Assembly (NCBI GenBank): GCA_963576475.1
Contig: OY754970.1
Span: 27,772,591 to 27,836,590 of the forward strand
DNA: 64,000 nt
Direction of reading: 5' to 3'
Source of the DNA: Molanna angustata
Taxonomy: Eukaryota > Arthropoda > Insecta > Trichoptera > Molannidae
Positions 34,314-47,500 of this stretch are shown in pieces. The notes below the pieces were generated by a model. It was not told the origin of the DNA, did not search any database, and saw only the letters and a list, made by a program, of their open reading frames with translations. Numbering within the stretch: the first letter of the stretch is position 1; each line of letters begins with the position of its first letter. Both the position numbers and the translations under genes were made by a program.

Positions 34314-36255
34314 AATAGAATTCTACAAAATAAAAACTTCGTCGATATTCAATAAATGTATATTTACTTTAATAAAAAAGCTATACTTCTGTATTATTTT
34401 CATAGTACTTTTTATTAGAAATTGATATATTCAAAAACACAAAAAATTCAATTGGGTTAGATCAACATCAACTGACATCAGCATATTCATAATCCAACTG
34501 TTGATTTGTTCAAGAGAATTTATTATCTTAACATATCGACAAAGTATTAAGCCAAGACCCGCGAATAAGGAATACTAGGCTAGGAACATGTTGTATGGCG
34601 AAGTGGACGTTTTGCATGCTAAAAACACCAACTTAGAGGCTTCGCAGCATATATGTTCCCCATACATGGATATACCTACTCAGAATTCGGAGTAGAACAT
34701 TTCATGTGAGTTTTGTGTGTCTGTGTGTGTGTGTGTCTGTCCCCCCCCCCTTATAACTTTTGATCCGCTGGATTCACAAAGTCTAAAATTTCAGAATATA
34801 TAGACAATTTTAAGTACACAAAACTTTTATGCTCAGTATTAAGAATTTTTGTTCCAGTCAGGGGTTATCAACATTTTAATTTTTATAGCATTTGTCCACA
34901 TAACTCAAAAACAATAAAAGCCAGAACGCTGAAATCTTGTACAAATATAGCATCTCGAAATGGATTTTGAAAAACAGTTCCAGGGTTTCTCAAACTGTTT
35001 TTATTAAGAAGAAAAAACTGGTATGAAAATTTTTGTCTTTAACTGCCTTTATTACCATTTCTTTTAAAAAAATCGAAAAATGCTGAAACATGTAAACTAG
35101 AGAATTTAATTTTCCATAAAAAATGTAGTAATTATAGTAATATATCTAATTGTAATATTTTTTAACAAAGTTTGTACAAATTAATATTAGTGACGACATC
35201 GCTTCAACTATACATACTATCGCTATCAACACATATGTGTTACATGCAACTATTTTTATACAAAAAAAAATTAAAATATATCATTTTGGGAGTCAGTATT
35301 GAAATAGTTTCATACTTAAATCGTATCTATTTTTCAACGTAATTTAAGTAGGTACCTACATAAGAATAATGTAGAAAATTAAATTACATTAACTCTTAGA
35401 TTATACTATGATACAGATACCTAGTCAGCGCAATGAATGTATGCCAACTAAAACAACGAGGAAACAGACGAATTTCTAGTATACGTACACCTACCGATAC
35501 GCACACCTACATAAAATGTAGACCAACCGATCTACCGCCTCACACACACTACATGTCATGTAAAAAAACTTGGCATACATTTGAATTCGAAATTTGTACA
35601 ACACGCGGCTTCTGTAAGTACCTTATAATTCTATGCATTAACTATTTATAACGGTCATATAGGTTTATACGTTTAAACCTAAATAGTACAGCTATTAAAA
35701 TTTCTCATTTGAGGAGACGGTACAGCGCAGCATCCTTTAGAAAGGCAAAACCTCTGGACAGATTAATATAACGATCTCCCTAATGAACGAGATGTCCCAA
35801 TCAATTTGTCCCTTTGCCACGTCCATACCCGTTTATTCCTTCAAGATGACCGCAAGAGATAATCGTTTGTAAAACCTTTAAGGCTACGCTATGAATTTGT
35901 AGCCGAACATTTGTCAGGCTGCAACATCTGGTGGTCCCACGGTTATGACCCTTAAATCTCCGAAGGGTGGGCGGCCGGGGGCCCAGAGGCGCCCTAAATG
36001 CGATCTAATTAGGAAATAGTTTCACTTCTTGATTTATAGATTAAGTTGTGCCGAATCAATATCCAGAGACCCGAGGTAGATGTTCTGTTACACTCTGAGT
36101 GTCACGCGTAGGTACCCCTGGATGGTACGTAAAGGGTTAACGAATGGAAATTGTGCGTCGCGTCACCACTCAGAGTCAAATAATTTACTCAAGATTAAAA
36201 AAGCGAATTCGTAAAAAAATCAGATCTAATAAATACTATATATAATATATAGCTT
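34314..36255. other. Unassigned DNA; GT repeat and C-tract
   Basis: No gene seen. A short GT repeat with a C10 run lies at about 34715-34750. 35710-36000 is GC-richer and does not match the rest of the window. Confidence 0.4.
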
Positions 36256-36430
36256 TAAAAAATTGCATTGATAAGGGAACTCAATGACAAGTGGTGAACG
36301 TTGGGCAAGCGTATAAAGTGATCACGTAAACCAGCCGATGACAGGTCATAAGATCTGTAGGTGCGTTGAGTTCCTGATTCTTATATAATATTCCAACTTC
36401 GTCTCTATTGAGATGTTGAAAAGTTTGTCA
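36256..36430 (+). mobile_element. Inverted-end repeat family IR1, copy B
   Basis: The core sequence GTGGTGAACGTTGGGCAAGC, GATCACGTAAACCAGCCGAT and CCAACTTCGTCTCTATTGAG matches copy A (2975-3371). The left part is missing; the copy ends near AAAGTTTGTCAAAAATA. Confidence 0.7.
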
Positions 36431-36524
36431 AAAATAATACTATTCTGTTTGTTTTTTTTAATTAATTTTTGGCGTTCCACCCGATATCAAGTGATATAGC
36501 CACTTATTTACTATTATTTTTTTT

Positions 36525-36738
36525 TAATATTGCTTCTCGGGCAACTAACAGGTACTATGTCAAATATTAATTTATGACGGACCCAATAACAAGTTGCCAC
36601 ATTCTGGAGACTAACGATATTAATCATCTCACAGATCCAGACTGAAAACACAATTAAAAACTGTGTCTCCACCGGAAATCGAACCCGGGACCTTTGTCTC
36701 AACAGTCAGATATCTAACCAACTGAGCCACTTATCCTA
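36525..36738 (-). mobile_element. SINE family S2, tRNA-derived
   Basis: Read on the minus strand: A box TAAGTGGCTCAGTTGG, then TTAGATATCTGACTG and B box GGGTTCGATTTCC, a tRNA-like head, then a body with CCAGAATGTGGCAACTTGTT that is shared with 60069-60265 and ends in a short AT-rich tail. Pol III-type internal promoter boxes are visible. Confidence 0.75.
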
Positions 36739-38757
36739 AGTAAGACAAATATTGCAGAAGGTGACAAAACATTGAAAACACACCCACCGCAATGTTTGTC
36801 CCACTCTTGGGAATATTGGATATCTTTAAAACTAAACAAAGAAATAACGTAAATATGTGTTTAAATAATATTTTCTTAGTCAAACAAGAGGAAATAATAA
36901 AATAGGTAAACAATCAGGTCGACACAATTCGAAAAAATACAGCATACTCACATTTGTTACGTGCATTAAAATTACTGTTATAAAAAAATATATGTGCCTA
37001 CAAATTTCCAAGACTTGGGGACAGTAGTTTCTTGTTTATTTTCAAATAGCACCTAAAATATAAACAAGATCATTCAAATGATAACTTAGCAGAATATTAG
37101 ACTCTACACGACAAACAAGTTTTGACCAATTTACTAACTGTTTTTGGCTTTCAATTTTTCAAGCACTGATACATTATAACGACATTATTTTCACACAGTT
37201 GTTGAATATGATGCTGAGACAAGTCATGTAGAACTTTAAGGACCAGCAAGCATTCTTTAAGCATAGCTACTCACTAATATTAGTCTATAATCTGGTGATT
37301 CTGAATATCTACTTCAATATGACCTTTTTGGTTATTATCCGATTTTAGTATTGGTTTACTCTGTCTAGAATCCTTACATAAATGATTTATGATTATTTAT
37401 TAAAATAATTTCAGACGAAGAAATGTAGTATTAAAATGAATATTAGTACATATTTATTACATTTGTTACACAGTGCGGTTATATTTATTGAAATATTCAA
37501 ACGATTTTATCGTTATTTGAGATCTGTTATACGCTACATGCAATAAATAATTGAGGAGGTACTTTGATACAAATCGACGTAAATAAATTCCAACACTTGT
37601 AAATTCGCAAGACATTATACCGACATCTCCCCGCAAACCGTTCTCTTATAAATTAAATCGCCTTCTAAACATTCATATTCTGTTGCTTAGAAGGAGAAGT
37701 TCAACAGTGCAATATTTTAAATACCTGTTTTATTATTACTTTATGAAAGACAAACAGATTCAGAAAAGCAATCATCAATCCATCTCTAAGTCTGCCTAGA
37801 TAATTCGTCATTCTTTGTCAGCCTTTATGGATCATTTTGTTTGATATCTGACTGCTGTAGTATAGATCCTGGATTGATATCCGGTGAGGACATCGTTTTT
37901 CTTATAGTTTTCAAAATGAATTTGTATGTCGTTCAACTTACAACTCAAATACGAATATGAACGTAGGATAGAACTAGTCACCGTACCGATTCCTTACCAC
38001 GTACAATAATTTGGAGAATATGACATGATTAGTTCATTGCTTTGTCTTTTTTATTTCCTCTATTTTTAGTTTTGCCTACCATCAATGGTAAATTAATATT
38101 CTCATGGTATATTTACGACCAGTATAGTATTCATAAAAATATTTTATCGTCTATTTAAAAAAAATCTATTTTAATATCAGACTGTCAAAATATCGAAATT
38201 GTAATTTATGTTTCGAAGTAAAACTTAAATGATCATGACTATTTCAAACACCTAATGTTTCATGTTTCATGCATTCACAAGTACTGGTTATAAAAATATA
38301 TCTTCGAAATTACACTTTTACAAATTTAACGATATCTTACACTTTTTTAAAGTAGGCAAAATTAATTTAAAATTATAAAGTTGTTGTATTATCCAATAGG
38401 TCGACTGAATATGCCATCTGTTGGCTCATTGTTTTGTCGCATCGCTGAAGTGTCTTACAGAATGTAGCCATTTGGTATTTAGATAGTTCGCCCCATTTTG
38501 GGTATCTGTTAACAAAGACACCGGTGGAGCTTCCTTATTGGTCTTATCCTCGTGTTTTTAAATGTCTCAGAAATTACCCAACTTAAAATATACTGTCCCA
38601 AAATGGCAAATCAATTATTATTGCAAGGTAAATTGGATTGAGGAAATTGGTAGATGTAATACCGTATTTTTAGTCGGTACTTTCAAAACCAAGATCTAAC
38701 ATACTTTACAGCCCATGAGTCAAATGCCTTAATAACAGGACAATTAAAATCGACAAT
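36739..38757. other. Unassigned AT-rich DNA with a SINE S2 trace
   Basis: No gene seen. 37843-37895 (ATATCTGACTGCTGTAG ... ATCCGGTGAGGACA) resembles the S2 head and may be a short degraded copy. Confidence 0.4.
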
Positions 38758-39063
38758 ACCTACAAAAATTACCTACAAACTTATGGATAAGAAAATACTA
38801 AAGGAACCAACGTCCAAAAGATTGCCAAACAAAAGCGGAGCTGCTGGACAGGGCATATCGCCCGAACCACAGACTCCAGATGGACTGGAATAGAAAGTGA
38901 TGGAATGGCGACATAACGGGCAAAATAAGTGTTCTAAAGCTCTCAAATAATGTGGCTGAAAGCGGATAGATGCGGTGCCCAAGATAGGGAACTGTGGAGT
39001 TCTTAGGGGGAGTCCTATGTCCATTACTGGACGAAGGACAGCTGACGAAAAAGACCTACAAAA
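38758..39063 (+). pseudogene. 5'-truncated LINE C-terminus, family L1b, 10-bp target duplication
   Basis: Between direct repeats ACCTACAAAA (38758-38767 and 39054-39063) lies a plus-strand LINE end: WTGHIARTTDSRWT, then after shifts GAQDRELW and GESYVHYWTKDS, the same words as on the minus strand at 33395-34040. Degenerate and short. The flanking repeat fits target-primed insertion. Confidence 0.65.
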
Positions 39064-40389
39064 TTGACATAAAAAAGTCATATGAATCAATGAATTGTTT
39101 TGCCGATCAAATAATATAAATCATTATTTAATGAATAGTCAGTTTTGGGTATGTTTAATTCTAAAATGACCGCCATAAAGCTGACGCTTGCATAGGCTCG
39201 ATTAAAAGACGAAAAAAGAATAACAATTGTTTGTGGACAAGAAATACAAAATTTATTTTAGTTGCAATAATATTTTAACATAAAAAAATATTCTCTACCA
39301 TTTCGTTTCTATGATTCAGCTCACCACACGAACGCTCGAATTCGCCTTTAGATTCTGTTGGAAAATGTCGGCGTCTCGACGCGTCCAATATTTCATAGGA
39401 CGTGATTTACTACCTGACGGAATTATGTAGCATTATTATTGGAATTATATTAGAGATAGGTCCGACCACTAGCTAAACATGCCACCACATCGGAAACTCC
39501 CATACACCGTATCCTTTTACCTACAGTAATTACCTGTGATGATGTATTCAATAAACATCATTACCTACTATTTGTTTGTATAAAGATCTGGCTCCTTTAA
39601 TCGAAAATGATTAAAAAAATATTATATTGAAACAAATGATTAGTTTCATATTTGACATAAATTTATGTGCTTTCAGGTTATTATCAATTATTTATTCCCT
39701 TGAATCTTTTTTTTTCGTGTTTTCTGTCGTAAAAATGTGTGAAGACAGCAAAGTCAATTAAAAGTTTAACGCTAATTTTATATACCTTTGTCTTGATTGG
39801 ATCGTTTTTACACCACATGAAAAAATATAATTTATTATAAAAATCTTTATAAATAAAGCAATACAATTATGAAGTAAATTTCATTTTATTAAAATAATAT
39901 ACGTATCAGGGTAATTTAAGCAGATAAAACATTTTTATTCCTACTTATTTATGTACATGTGCATACATACGTACATGTATACATGTTTATGTATGTATTT
40001 ATGTCATGTGTATGCTAAACTTCATAAAAGATGAACATGATTATTTTAATCAATTGAAAGAAAACTCACGTAAAGCAAATACCTTAGACAGTGAAACTAT
40101 TTAAAGAAATATATTTGACCTCAGTTTAATAATGCATATGGCATGAGAAGATGTGAATATCTCCTACCAAAAATATTAAATGACATGAATGGTGAGCTCT
40201 TGCATATATACACCACATGCCCAAAATATTTTACCGTTTGAAAATATACATGATGAGGTCCGATGACGACAGCTGTGTGCTGTAGGAGCATGCTCCATGG
40301 CTGTCGTAGGTCCTGCATCGTAATATTTATTGTAAAATTACTAACTAGTAAACTCGTCAACCTCAGATTAACCCTGAGGGTATCGATGG
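39064..40389. other. Unassigned AT-rich DNA
   Basis: Nothing recognised; ATGTACATG-type simple sequence near 39955-40015. Confidence 0.45.
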
Positions 40390-40778
40390 TTGACTATATC
40401 TTCTTCTTCTTCCTCTTCTTATTTTAGATCGTAGATCTATTTTTTCGAGAAAGCTATTCCTGTGAAGCGGAGGTCCAGCTATCTTTCCACCTCTTCGGTG
40501 GTCTTCCGGGGAGGCGATGCCCTAGTGGGATTTCATTTGCCGCTATGGATGGGATTCGAGATGCGTCCATCCTGTTGATATGGTCCCTCCAAAATCTTCT
40601 CCTAGCTCTACTCCATCGTATGATGTCCTCGGTCTCACAGGTCCGCCTAATGACGTCATTGCGAATTCTGTCCCTAAGCGTCTTCCCTGTGATAGCCCTT
40701 AAAACCTTCATTTCCGATGTTCGTAGGAGGTTTTTGGTTCTGGTCATGTCTTATAAATTCTATATGTTTTGACTATAT
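40390..40778 (-). mobile_element. 5'-truncated GAA-tailed LINE with 10-bp target duplication
   Basis: TTGACTATAT flanks both sides (40390-40399, 40769-40778). The insert has its GA-rich tail on the left. The minus-strand frame 40454-40747 is open for 97 codons (RTKNLLRTSEMKVLRAITGK, then RARRRFWRDHINRM, PGRPPKRW, SWTSASQE), the C-terminal part of a LINE RT with no stop inside. It lacks the 5' part and all catalytic motifs. Confidence 0.82.
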
Positions 40779-42059
40779 GTTTTATTAAAAATGTCACTCT
40801 ACCTAAATAAATTGTAAAAAGAAAAAAAATCTCTTCGTTGTATCCTCTTCTTCATAACTTGTATTTTTCTTATAACAAATACTTATTTATTTTCGTTTAC
40901 TTTCTTATCAAAGTATATTTTAAATACCTATTCTTCTTTTACATATGTTTTTACATATTGATATCTTTTTATATTTTTATTTAATGAATGAGTATGAAAA
41001 CACATATTTTGTAAATGCTTGTTTTGATCACTATTAAAACTATAACGACATTTGCTAATTTACATATAAGTACATATATCTCAATAACCTTACCTTAAAA
41101 CAGGCGAAGAAAAAGAAAGGAGGTGAGCTTATGAAAAAGAAAAGGAAAGAGAGAGTAATATTATAAGATTCATTGAATGTTTCTTATGTGATATATGTAT
41201 GTATTGTTAACTTTTTTTTATTGTGTACATGTTTGATTTTTTAAATTAATAAATATATATATTACCTACACAACTGAAATTTAGCGAAACCATTCGCATT
41301 ATTGTTATTTTATAATTTTTTGTTTGCAAAATGATACAAATGAAGTTTCAAAGAGTGATGGTGGTGCGTGAACGTAAAAAAATATGTGTATAAATACAAA
41401 TAATTATTTTCATAGATCAAATAACACGATTCGCTTTTCAATTAAAAATAAAAACGGTTTCATCTTTATTTAAATATTTCATCAATTCATTCAACAGTGT
41501 GGAATCTCTTTGTTGGATTTTAATTCCTTTTTGTCATAATAATAGGGTCATCCTTGTAGGGGTGGATATAATCTACAAAAACATTCAATTATCATTATAA
41601 AGGACCTTTCTAATTCACAGTAGGTATCGTTTTATTCGACGTAAAATACGATAATACATGTTTATTATCTAGAGATTTTTTTGAATTTTGCTACCTTTAT
41701 AAGTGAACACATTTATACTGTATTGTCACTTCCGACTAATCGAACATCATAATATACTGTTTACCTGTTTATTTTTCAGAACTTCACTGATGTGTTATAA
41801 AATTTAAACAATATCTTATTTGACAAAAAAAAAATGAAAAGTTTAGGAAATCACCGCCTAGTATTTAACCTAATTTTTCCTTCATATTAATATAATGTAT
41901 AGAAAATATACATACATTTTTATAAAGTTAAAATTATCTTCAATAAATAATCTTAATAAAAACAATATTAATTGGTATTTTGATTATGAATTCGAAACAT
42001 GAAAAGTTACATTAGTGGGCCATAGATGTCACCAATAGGTTCTAATAGAAAATTCGTTT
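40779..42059. other. Unassigned AT-rich DNA
   Basis: No gene recognised. Confidence 0.45.
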
Positions 42060-42158
42060 TTTTTTATTTATTTATTTAATTATACATACACTCATAGACG
42101 TTACAATAATTATTGATTCTACAATGCTCCACTAGGCAAAAAACCTGTGCCGGAGTCA
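42060..42158 (-). mobile_element. LINE 3' tail (minus), adjoining the 79-bp array
   Basis: TTTATTTATTTA at the left is the complement of an AAAT tail. The following sequence (AATGCTCCACTAGGCAAAAA, then ACCTGTGCCGGAGTC) matches 51045-51085, another minus-strand LINE end. Confidence 0.6.
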
Positions 42159-42860
42159 ATGCATCTCGAAACAGTGACTCTGTATTAGTTGATGCCAACA
42201 TCAATCGTATATAAAAAGTGATAATATCACAACAACAATGCATCTCGAGACAGTGACACTGTATTACTTGATGCCAACATCAATCGTATATAAAAAGTGA
42301 TAATATCACAACAACAATGCATCTCGAGACAGTGACACTGTATTACTTGATGCCAACATCAATCGTATATAAAAAGTGATAATATCACAACAACAATGCA
42401 TCTCGAGACAGTGACACTGTATTACTTGATGCCAACATAAATCGTATATAAAAAGTGATAATATCACAACAACAATGCATCTCGAGACAGTGACACTGTA
42501 TTACTTGATGCCAACATAAATCGTATATAAAAAGTGATAATATCACAACAACAATGCATCTCGAGACAGTGACACTGTATTACTTGATGCCAACATAAAT
42601 CGTATATAAAAAGTGATAATATCACAACAACAATGCATCTCGAGACAGTGACACTGTATTACTTGATGCCAACATCAATCGTATATAAAAAGTGATAATA
42701 TCACAACAACAATGCATCTCGAGACAGTGACACTGTATTACTTGATGCCAACATAAATCGTATATAAAAAGTGATAATATCACAACAACAATGCATCTCG
42801 AGACAGTGACACTGTATTACTTGATGCCAACATCAATCGTACATAAAAAGTGATAATATT
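42159..42860 (+). repeat. 79-bp tandem array, nine units, palindrome-rich
   Basis: Units start at 42159, 42238, 42317, 42396, 42475, 42554, 42633, 42712 and 42791, each beginning ATGCATCTCG. Each amplified unit holds ATGCAT, CTCGAG, ACAGTGACACTGT, GTGATAATATCAC and, in some units, TTGATGCCAACATCAA. The unit derives from the LINE tail alongside, since a single related unit stands at 51085-51130. Confidence 0.92.
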
Positions 42861-43795
42861 AAAAATAACAATGAAAATGATAAAAAAATATACAAAAACA
42901 CATAATATAAAAAATGCACTAATATACATTTTATTTCATTTCATTGTTTTTCTATAAACAAATATGAATTATATTTACAATATATATTCTTATCTAACGC
43001 AGTTTTTATGTGGACTGTGAACGCAGTGGGTAATTCATTTGTAAGTGGAAAAAACATTAGTTATTATTTACATCTAAATTAATGCAAAATAATATTAAAC
43101 TTCTGTATTGGAGAAGCTGGAGAGTAATGCACGTAGGTACTATATTTTTCCATGTTTAATATTCACAATATCACAGTTAGACTCCCCTGTTTTTTATACA
43201 TTCCAAAGTCTCATTGAAAAAAGGCGCTGGGATGAAAAATAACGAGAGAAGATGAGTGTCCTCCATTTACCACCACCACCATCATCATGGTGGGTATTCT
43301 TTTGATGTAGACTATAAGTCCTTGCCTAATACCTTCATCCTATTAGCAACGGGCACAGGTGAAGAACAAGTGGAGTCTCTCTCCCAGAAATTTGTGTTAA
43401 GCGATCGGCGCAAAACACAAAGAAAACATCACAATAAAATAAAATGAAAATATTTTCATTGAAACATTTTAACGAAATTCAAACCAATTTCGACACTAAA
43501 AAAATCTCATTTTCTTATAACATTATGATCCATTCAAAATCAAAATAAGTATTTGATTGATTATTGAAAAGCTGCAATTTTAGTATAATAATATTACCTA
43601 CGTATACTTAGGTTCTTATGAAAAAAAATGGTGTTGAGGGAAGCGGTCCAGAATTTTTTATCGGAAATGTCATATATTTTTTTTGCGGGTGGCAGTTCTT
43701 AAGAAGAACACACTTAGGCCAAATGTCATAGATGGTTTTTGATAATCTTTGTTTTCAAAAAATAATCGACTTTTTTCCTCGTGTATAAGAGATTG
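42861..43795. other. Unassigned AT-rich DNA
   Basis: No gene seen. A CAC/CAT trinucleotide run near 43271-43287 creates a poly-His frame that is not credible as a gene. Confidence 0.45.
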
Positions 43796-44055
43796 ATGTA
43801 CAAGTCATAAAAGTACGTAGACTGCAGTGGTTGGGACATGTCAGTCGGATGAATGATGATCGTATCCCCAAAAAGATTCTTAACACTAATCCAGAGGGCA
43901 GAAGAAGTTGAGGCAGGACCAAGGTAAGATGGCTGGATGACAAAGAAGACGAAATAAGGGCGATCAGAATTGCAAACTGGAGGAGATCTGCAGAGGACAG
44001 GGACGGCTGGATAAGGATTATGGAGGAGGCCAGGGCCCACACAGGGCTGTAGCGC
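43796..44055 (+). pseudogene. LINE reverse transcriptase C-terminus, family L1a
   Basis: Closely similar in DNA to 25240-25490: [20 protein letters not shown] and a basic-rich stretch follow, with a stop in the RGRP region, and the end resembles WRRSAEDRDGW ... RAHTGL. 5'-truncated remnant. Confidence 0.75.
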
Positions 44056-44339
44056 CAATTACTAAGATGAGGTTCTATCTCTATATTTCAACAACGTAAA
44101 AAAATGTTTTTGAGGAAAAATTACGCAAAGATACTTTATAAAAGTAAGACATAAATATGGGCTGCAATTCCATCATTTTTGAGATACGTTCTTTCCATAT
44201 TTACTACGCTATTTTTTTTGTTTTATATATAAATTCACTGTTTTTTTTCTTGTGATACAGACATGCTCATAGTGGACATCAAAATATTTCTCGCATTATA
44301 CAATACTGGAGCATAATATGATTTAATAAATAAAATATT

Positions 44340-44572
44340 ATAATTATGTCGTATAGTTTATACACGTGTCCAGAATTATAATATCTCATTTGGGAATTCG
44401 AATAGATAGATAAATACCTGTACTGTTCTTCCCCCACCACCACCCGTTCTGCTTATGGGGACTAATAACGGCCCCTTGCAAAACTCTGAAAGAACACATA
44501 AAGAACATTTGAAGAGTCCGGAGAACTCTAAAACCTTGCAGACACTGCACTTAATGTGCCAAAGAGAGCTAA
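44340..44572 (-). other. Probable 3' untranslated region of the R1-clade element
   Basis: Downstream of ORF2 on the minus strand. Contains a GGTGGTGGTGGGGGAAGAAC stretch. The 3' boundary, tail and any target duplication are not clear, so the limit is approximate. Confidence 0.35.
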
Positions 44573-47500
44573 TCATGTTGAAACAACTGGCTCACTGCTC
44601 AGTGATAGTGAAGATAATAGTGCACCGAATTTAAGACAGAAAGTCTTGAAAGCCCTAAAATTGCTCTTCGTGGCTACAAGGTCCGCATGTCCAATGGGTC
44701 CAAAGAAATTCCCACGGACATCGTCGTAGAGTTCTCGTCGGTAAGTTGACACGGAGAAGTTAGTGCATTCCCATAGGATATGCTCAGAAGTCTGTTCAGG
44801 GTTATCACAAAGCTGACATGAGGACGAATCGGATAAGTGAAAACGAAAGAGATAGCTTTTGAAACTGCCGTGTCCAGTAAGGAATTGCGTGGTCCAATAA
44901 TCGGGAACAATCCACGAGGAAAAAATTCGAGTCCTCACATCGGGAAGAAATAAAAATGTCAGTCTGCCCACGGAAGAAGAGGACCAGCGACGTTGCCAAG
45001 CATCTAAAAGAGAACTCCGGGCCAAGTTCTCGATCTCTCCACGAACTGTGGGTAAATTTACAGGTGGGAGAGAAACACCACCCAAAATTGAGCTTCGGCC
45101 TCTATACAGGTTGTGAATTGAAGCTCGTCGCTGTGTTTCCAGATCAAGGGGAGCCATACCTGTGAGAATAGAAAGTGTGTCGGTAGCGCAGGTTCTGTAA
45201 GCCTTTGCTAAAGCTATTAGAGCGAAGCGCTGTCCAGAAAGCAGCAGACGTCTAATGTATTGGGTTTCACAACGATGAGCCCAACAAGGAGCGGCATAAC
45301 ACATAATACTCAGAAAGGTAGCGTTGTAAAACAGTCTTGCTACTGGAAATTTAAGGCCCCAACTAGCTCGAGCAAGACGTGAAATCTTTTGGAAGGCTAT
45401 TTTTGCACTGTCGGATACAGCACGAACATGGTATTGGAAAGTTAGGCCTCTATCTAGTGTAACACCCAAAACTTTGACCCTATCCTTAAATATTACACGC
45501 GTATTGATAAATTTGATGGAGGGAGGACTTTTCATTATGCCTTTTAACACTAACCCATATGTCTTATTAGGTGCAAAATTGAGTCTATGACTTATACCCC
45601 AATCTGCAACAGAAGAAAGTAACTGAGTAGCTGCGCGCTCAATAAGTGCTCGGGTGTTACCTTGAATAAGGATTGTAGCATCATCGGCATATGCCAAAAT
45701 ACTGCAGCCCGTAGGCGTTGAAAGTGATAGAAGGTCGTCGAACAAGATGTTCCATAACAGTGGACCCAGAACAGAACCCTGAGGGCACCCGATGCTAATT
45801 GGTCGCCAGTGCAAATCCTGTCCCCCGGGCATGGCCACATGTCTATTAGTAAAATAGCTCTTCACTATTTTATATATGTTGCAAGGAACCTTACGGTCTC
45901 GAAGTTTTTTTAAAATTAGAGGCCACCAGGCATTGTCGAATGCTCCCGCAATGTCAAGAGATATAGAGATAACATATTTACTATCAGAGCTACTAACAAT
46001 ATCAGATATAGCCGAGATAGCATCAACCGTTGATTTCCCAGCGCGAAAACCGAACTGACGATCGGACAGTGGGTGGGTACTGGAAAGATGATCTTCTAAG
46101 CGTCGACATATAAGCTTTTCTAAGACCTTACCCAAAATAGGTAGTAAAGTAATCGGTCTATATGATTTTGGGTCAGAAGGATCCAGGTCACTACGCTTGG
46201 GAATAACAGTCATTAAACCTGTTTTCCAACAATCCGGAAAGTAGCCTTCTCGCAAGCAATTGTTGTACAATAAGATAATCTCGTGGCGAGCTATGTGCCA
46301 GCACCTTTGTACGAGAGCTGCGTCAATGCGGTCAATGCCAGGAGATTTGTTTTGGTGAAGATTCTTGATGATAAAATCAAGCTCATCGAGATTGGCGAAG
46401 GTCGATATGGGAGTTTGCGGGATATCGGATTGGTTATTGCGTATTTGTGAATGAAGAGGAGTATCAGATGAAATGTCATCAGAAGAAATAAGTATGTCAA
46501 GTAGCGTGCTCGTCGTCGAGTCAGAGTCTATTGTGATAATTCCAGTTCGTGGATCACGGATACACGAGACTGACGCATTTGGATATTTTTTCATTGATGC
46601 ATATCTAAACACAGCACCCCAAGGATCTGTGGTTGAAACCTCAGATACCAAACGGCGCCATGCTTCAGACTTGGCACGAGAAATCTCGCGTTTATAGATA
46701 TTATTTGAGCGTCTATACTCACATCGAAGTACAGTTACAAAGTCATTTGAACTTCCTCGACGACGGGCCGCTCTCAACGCGCGGTGAGCTCGAGTCGAAG
46801 TTCGTTTAAGGATGTCTATGCCAGGATGCCACCATTCATTAGGAGACATATGACTAGAAGAAGTTCTGCCGATCGCCTTCTCGGCACAATAAATTATACT
46901 CTGCGTAAAAGATGAGGCCATTTCCGCAGTAGTACAAGATCTACAAGATAAACGATCCAGCGAGCATTCAAAGTAGCGGTCAAAGTCTAACCAACGCCAT
47001 CTGTCACACCTTGTCCGGAATCTTCTAAGCAAAGGTTTCGCTAAAGGAATTGGGGGTACATTGGAAATAATCTGGAACGTGATAAGGTTATGGTCACTAC
47101 ACGAGGCATCCTCGTCAACAGACCAATTACATAATCTGTGGTTAATCTGAGGTGTAGCTAAAGTGACATCTATATGACTTGTACCCATGTGGTTGGAGAA
47201 GGTAGGTGGACTGAAAGGATTGTTCAACACACTCAAATTGTGGCGAGAGATAAAATCTTCGCAGCTTACACCTCTGGTGAATTTTCTGGACCCGAAAGTG
47301 GTAGTGTTACACCATAGAATAGATTCGGCATTAAAATCACCTCCAATAATTAATGATGCGTTGCCGAGTTGGCCCAATATAACATCCAGTTGATCCAGAA
47401 AACGAAATTCGGATTCACTAAACTGAAAATATATCGAAATAATATAAAACGAATCACTTGGAGAAGAAATCTGGACTACAACCAAGTGACTAGAAGATAA

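Noticed and set aside
36657..36735. A minus-strand tRNA gene
   Set aside because: A and B boxes are good, but the sequence continues into a SINE body shared with 60069-60265.
42159..42860. Regular repeats that could suggest a CRISPR array
   Set aside because: The 79-bp units are contiguous with no unique spacers, in a eukaryotic LINE-derived context; it is a plain tandem array.
43256..43447. Frame with a six-histidine run
   Set aside because: It arises from a CAC/CAT trinucleotide run; the rest has no known domain.
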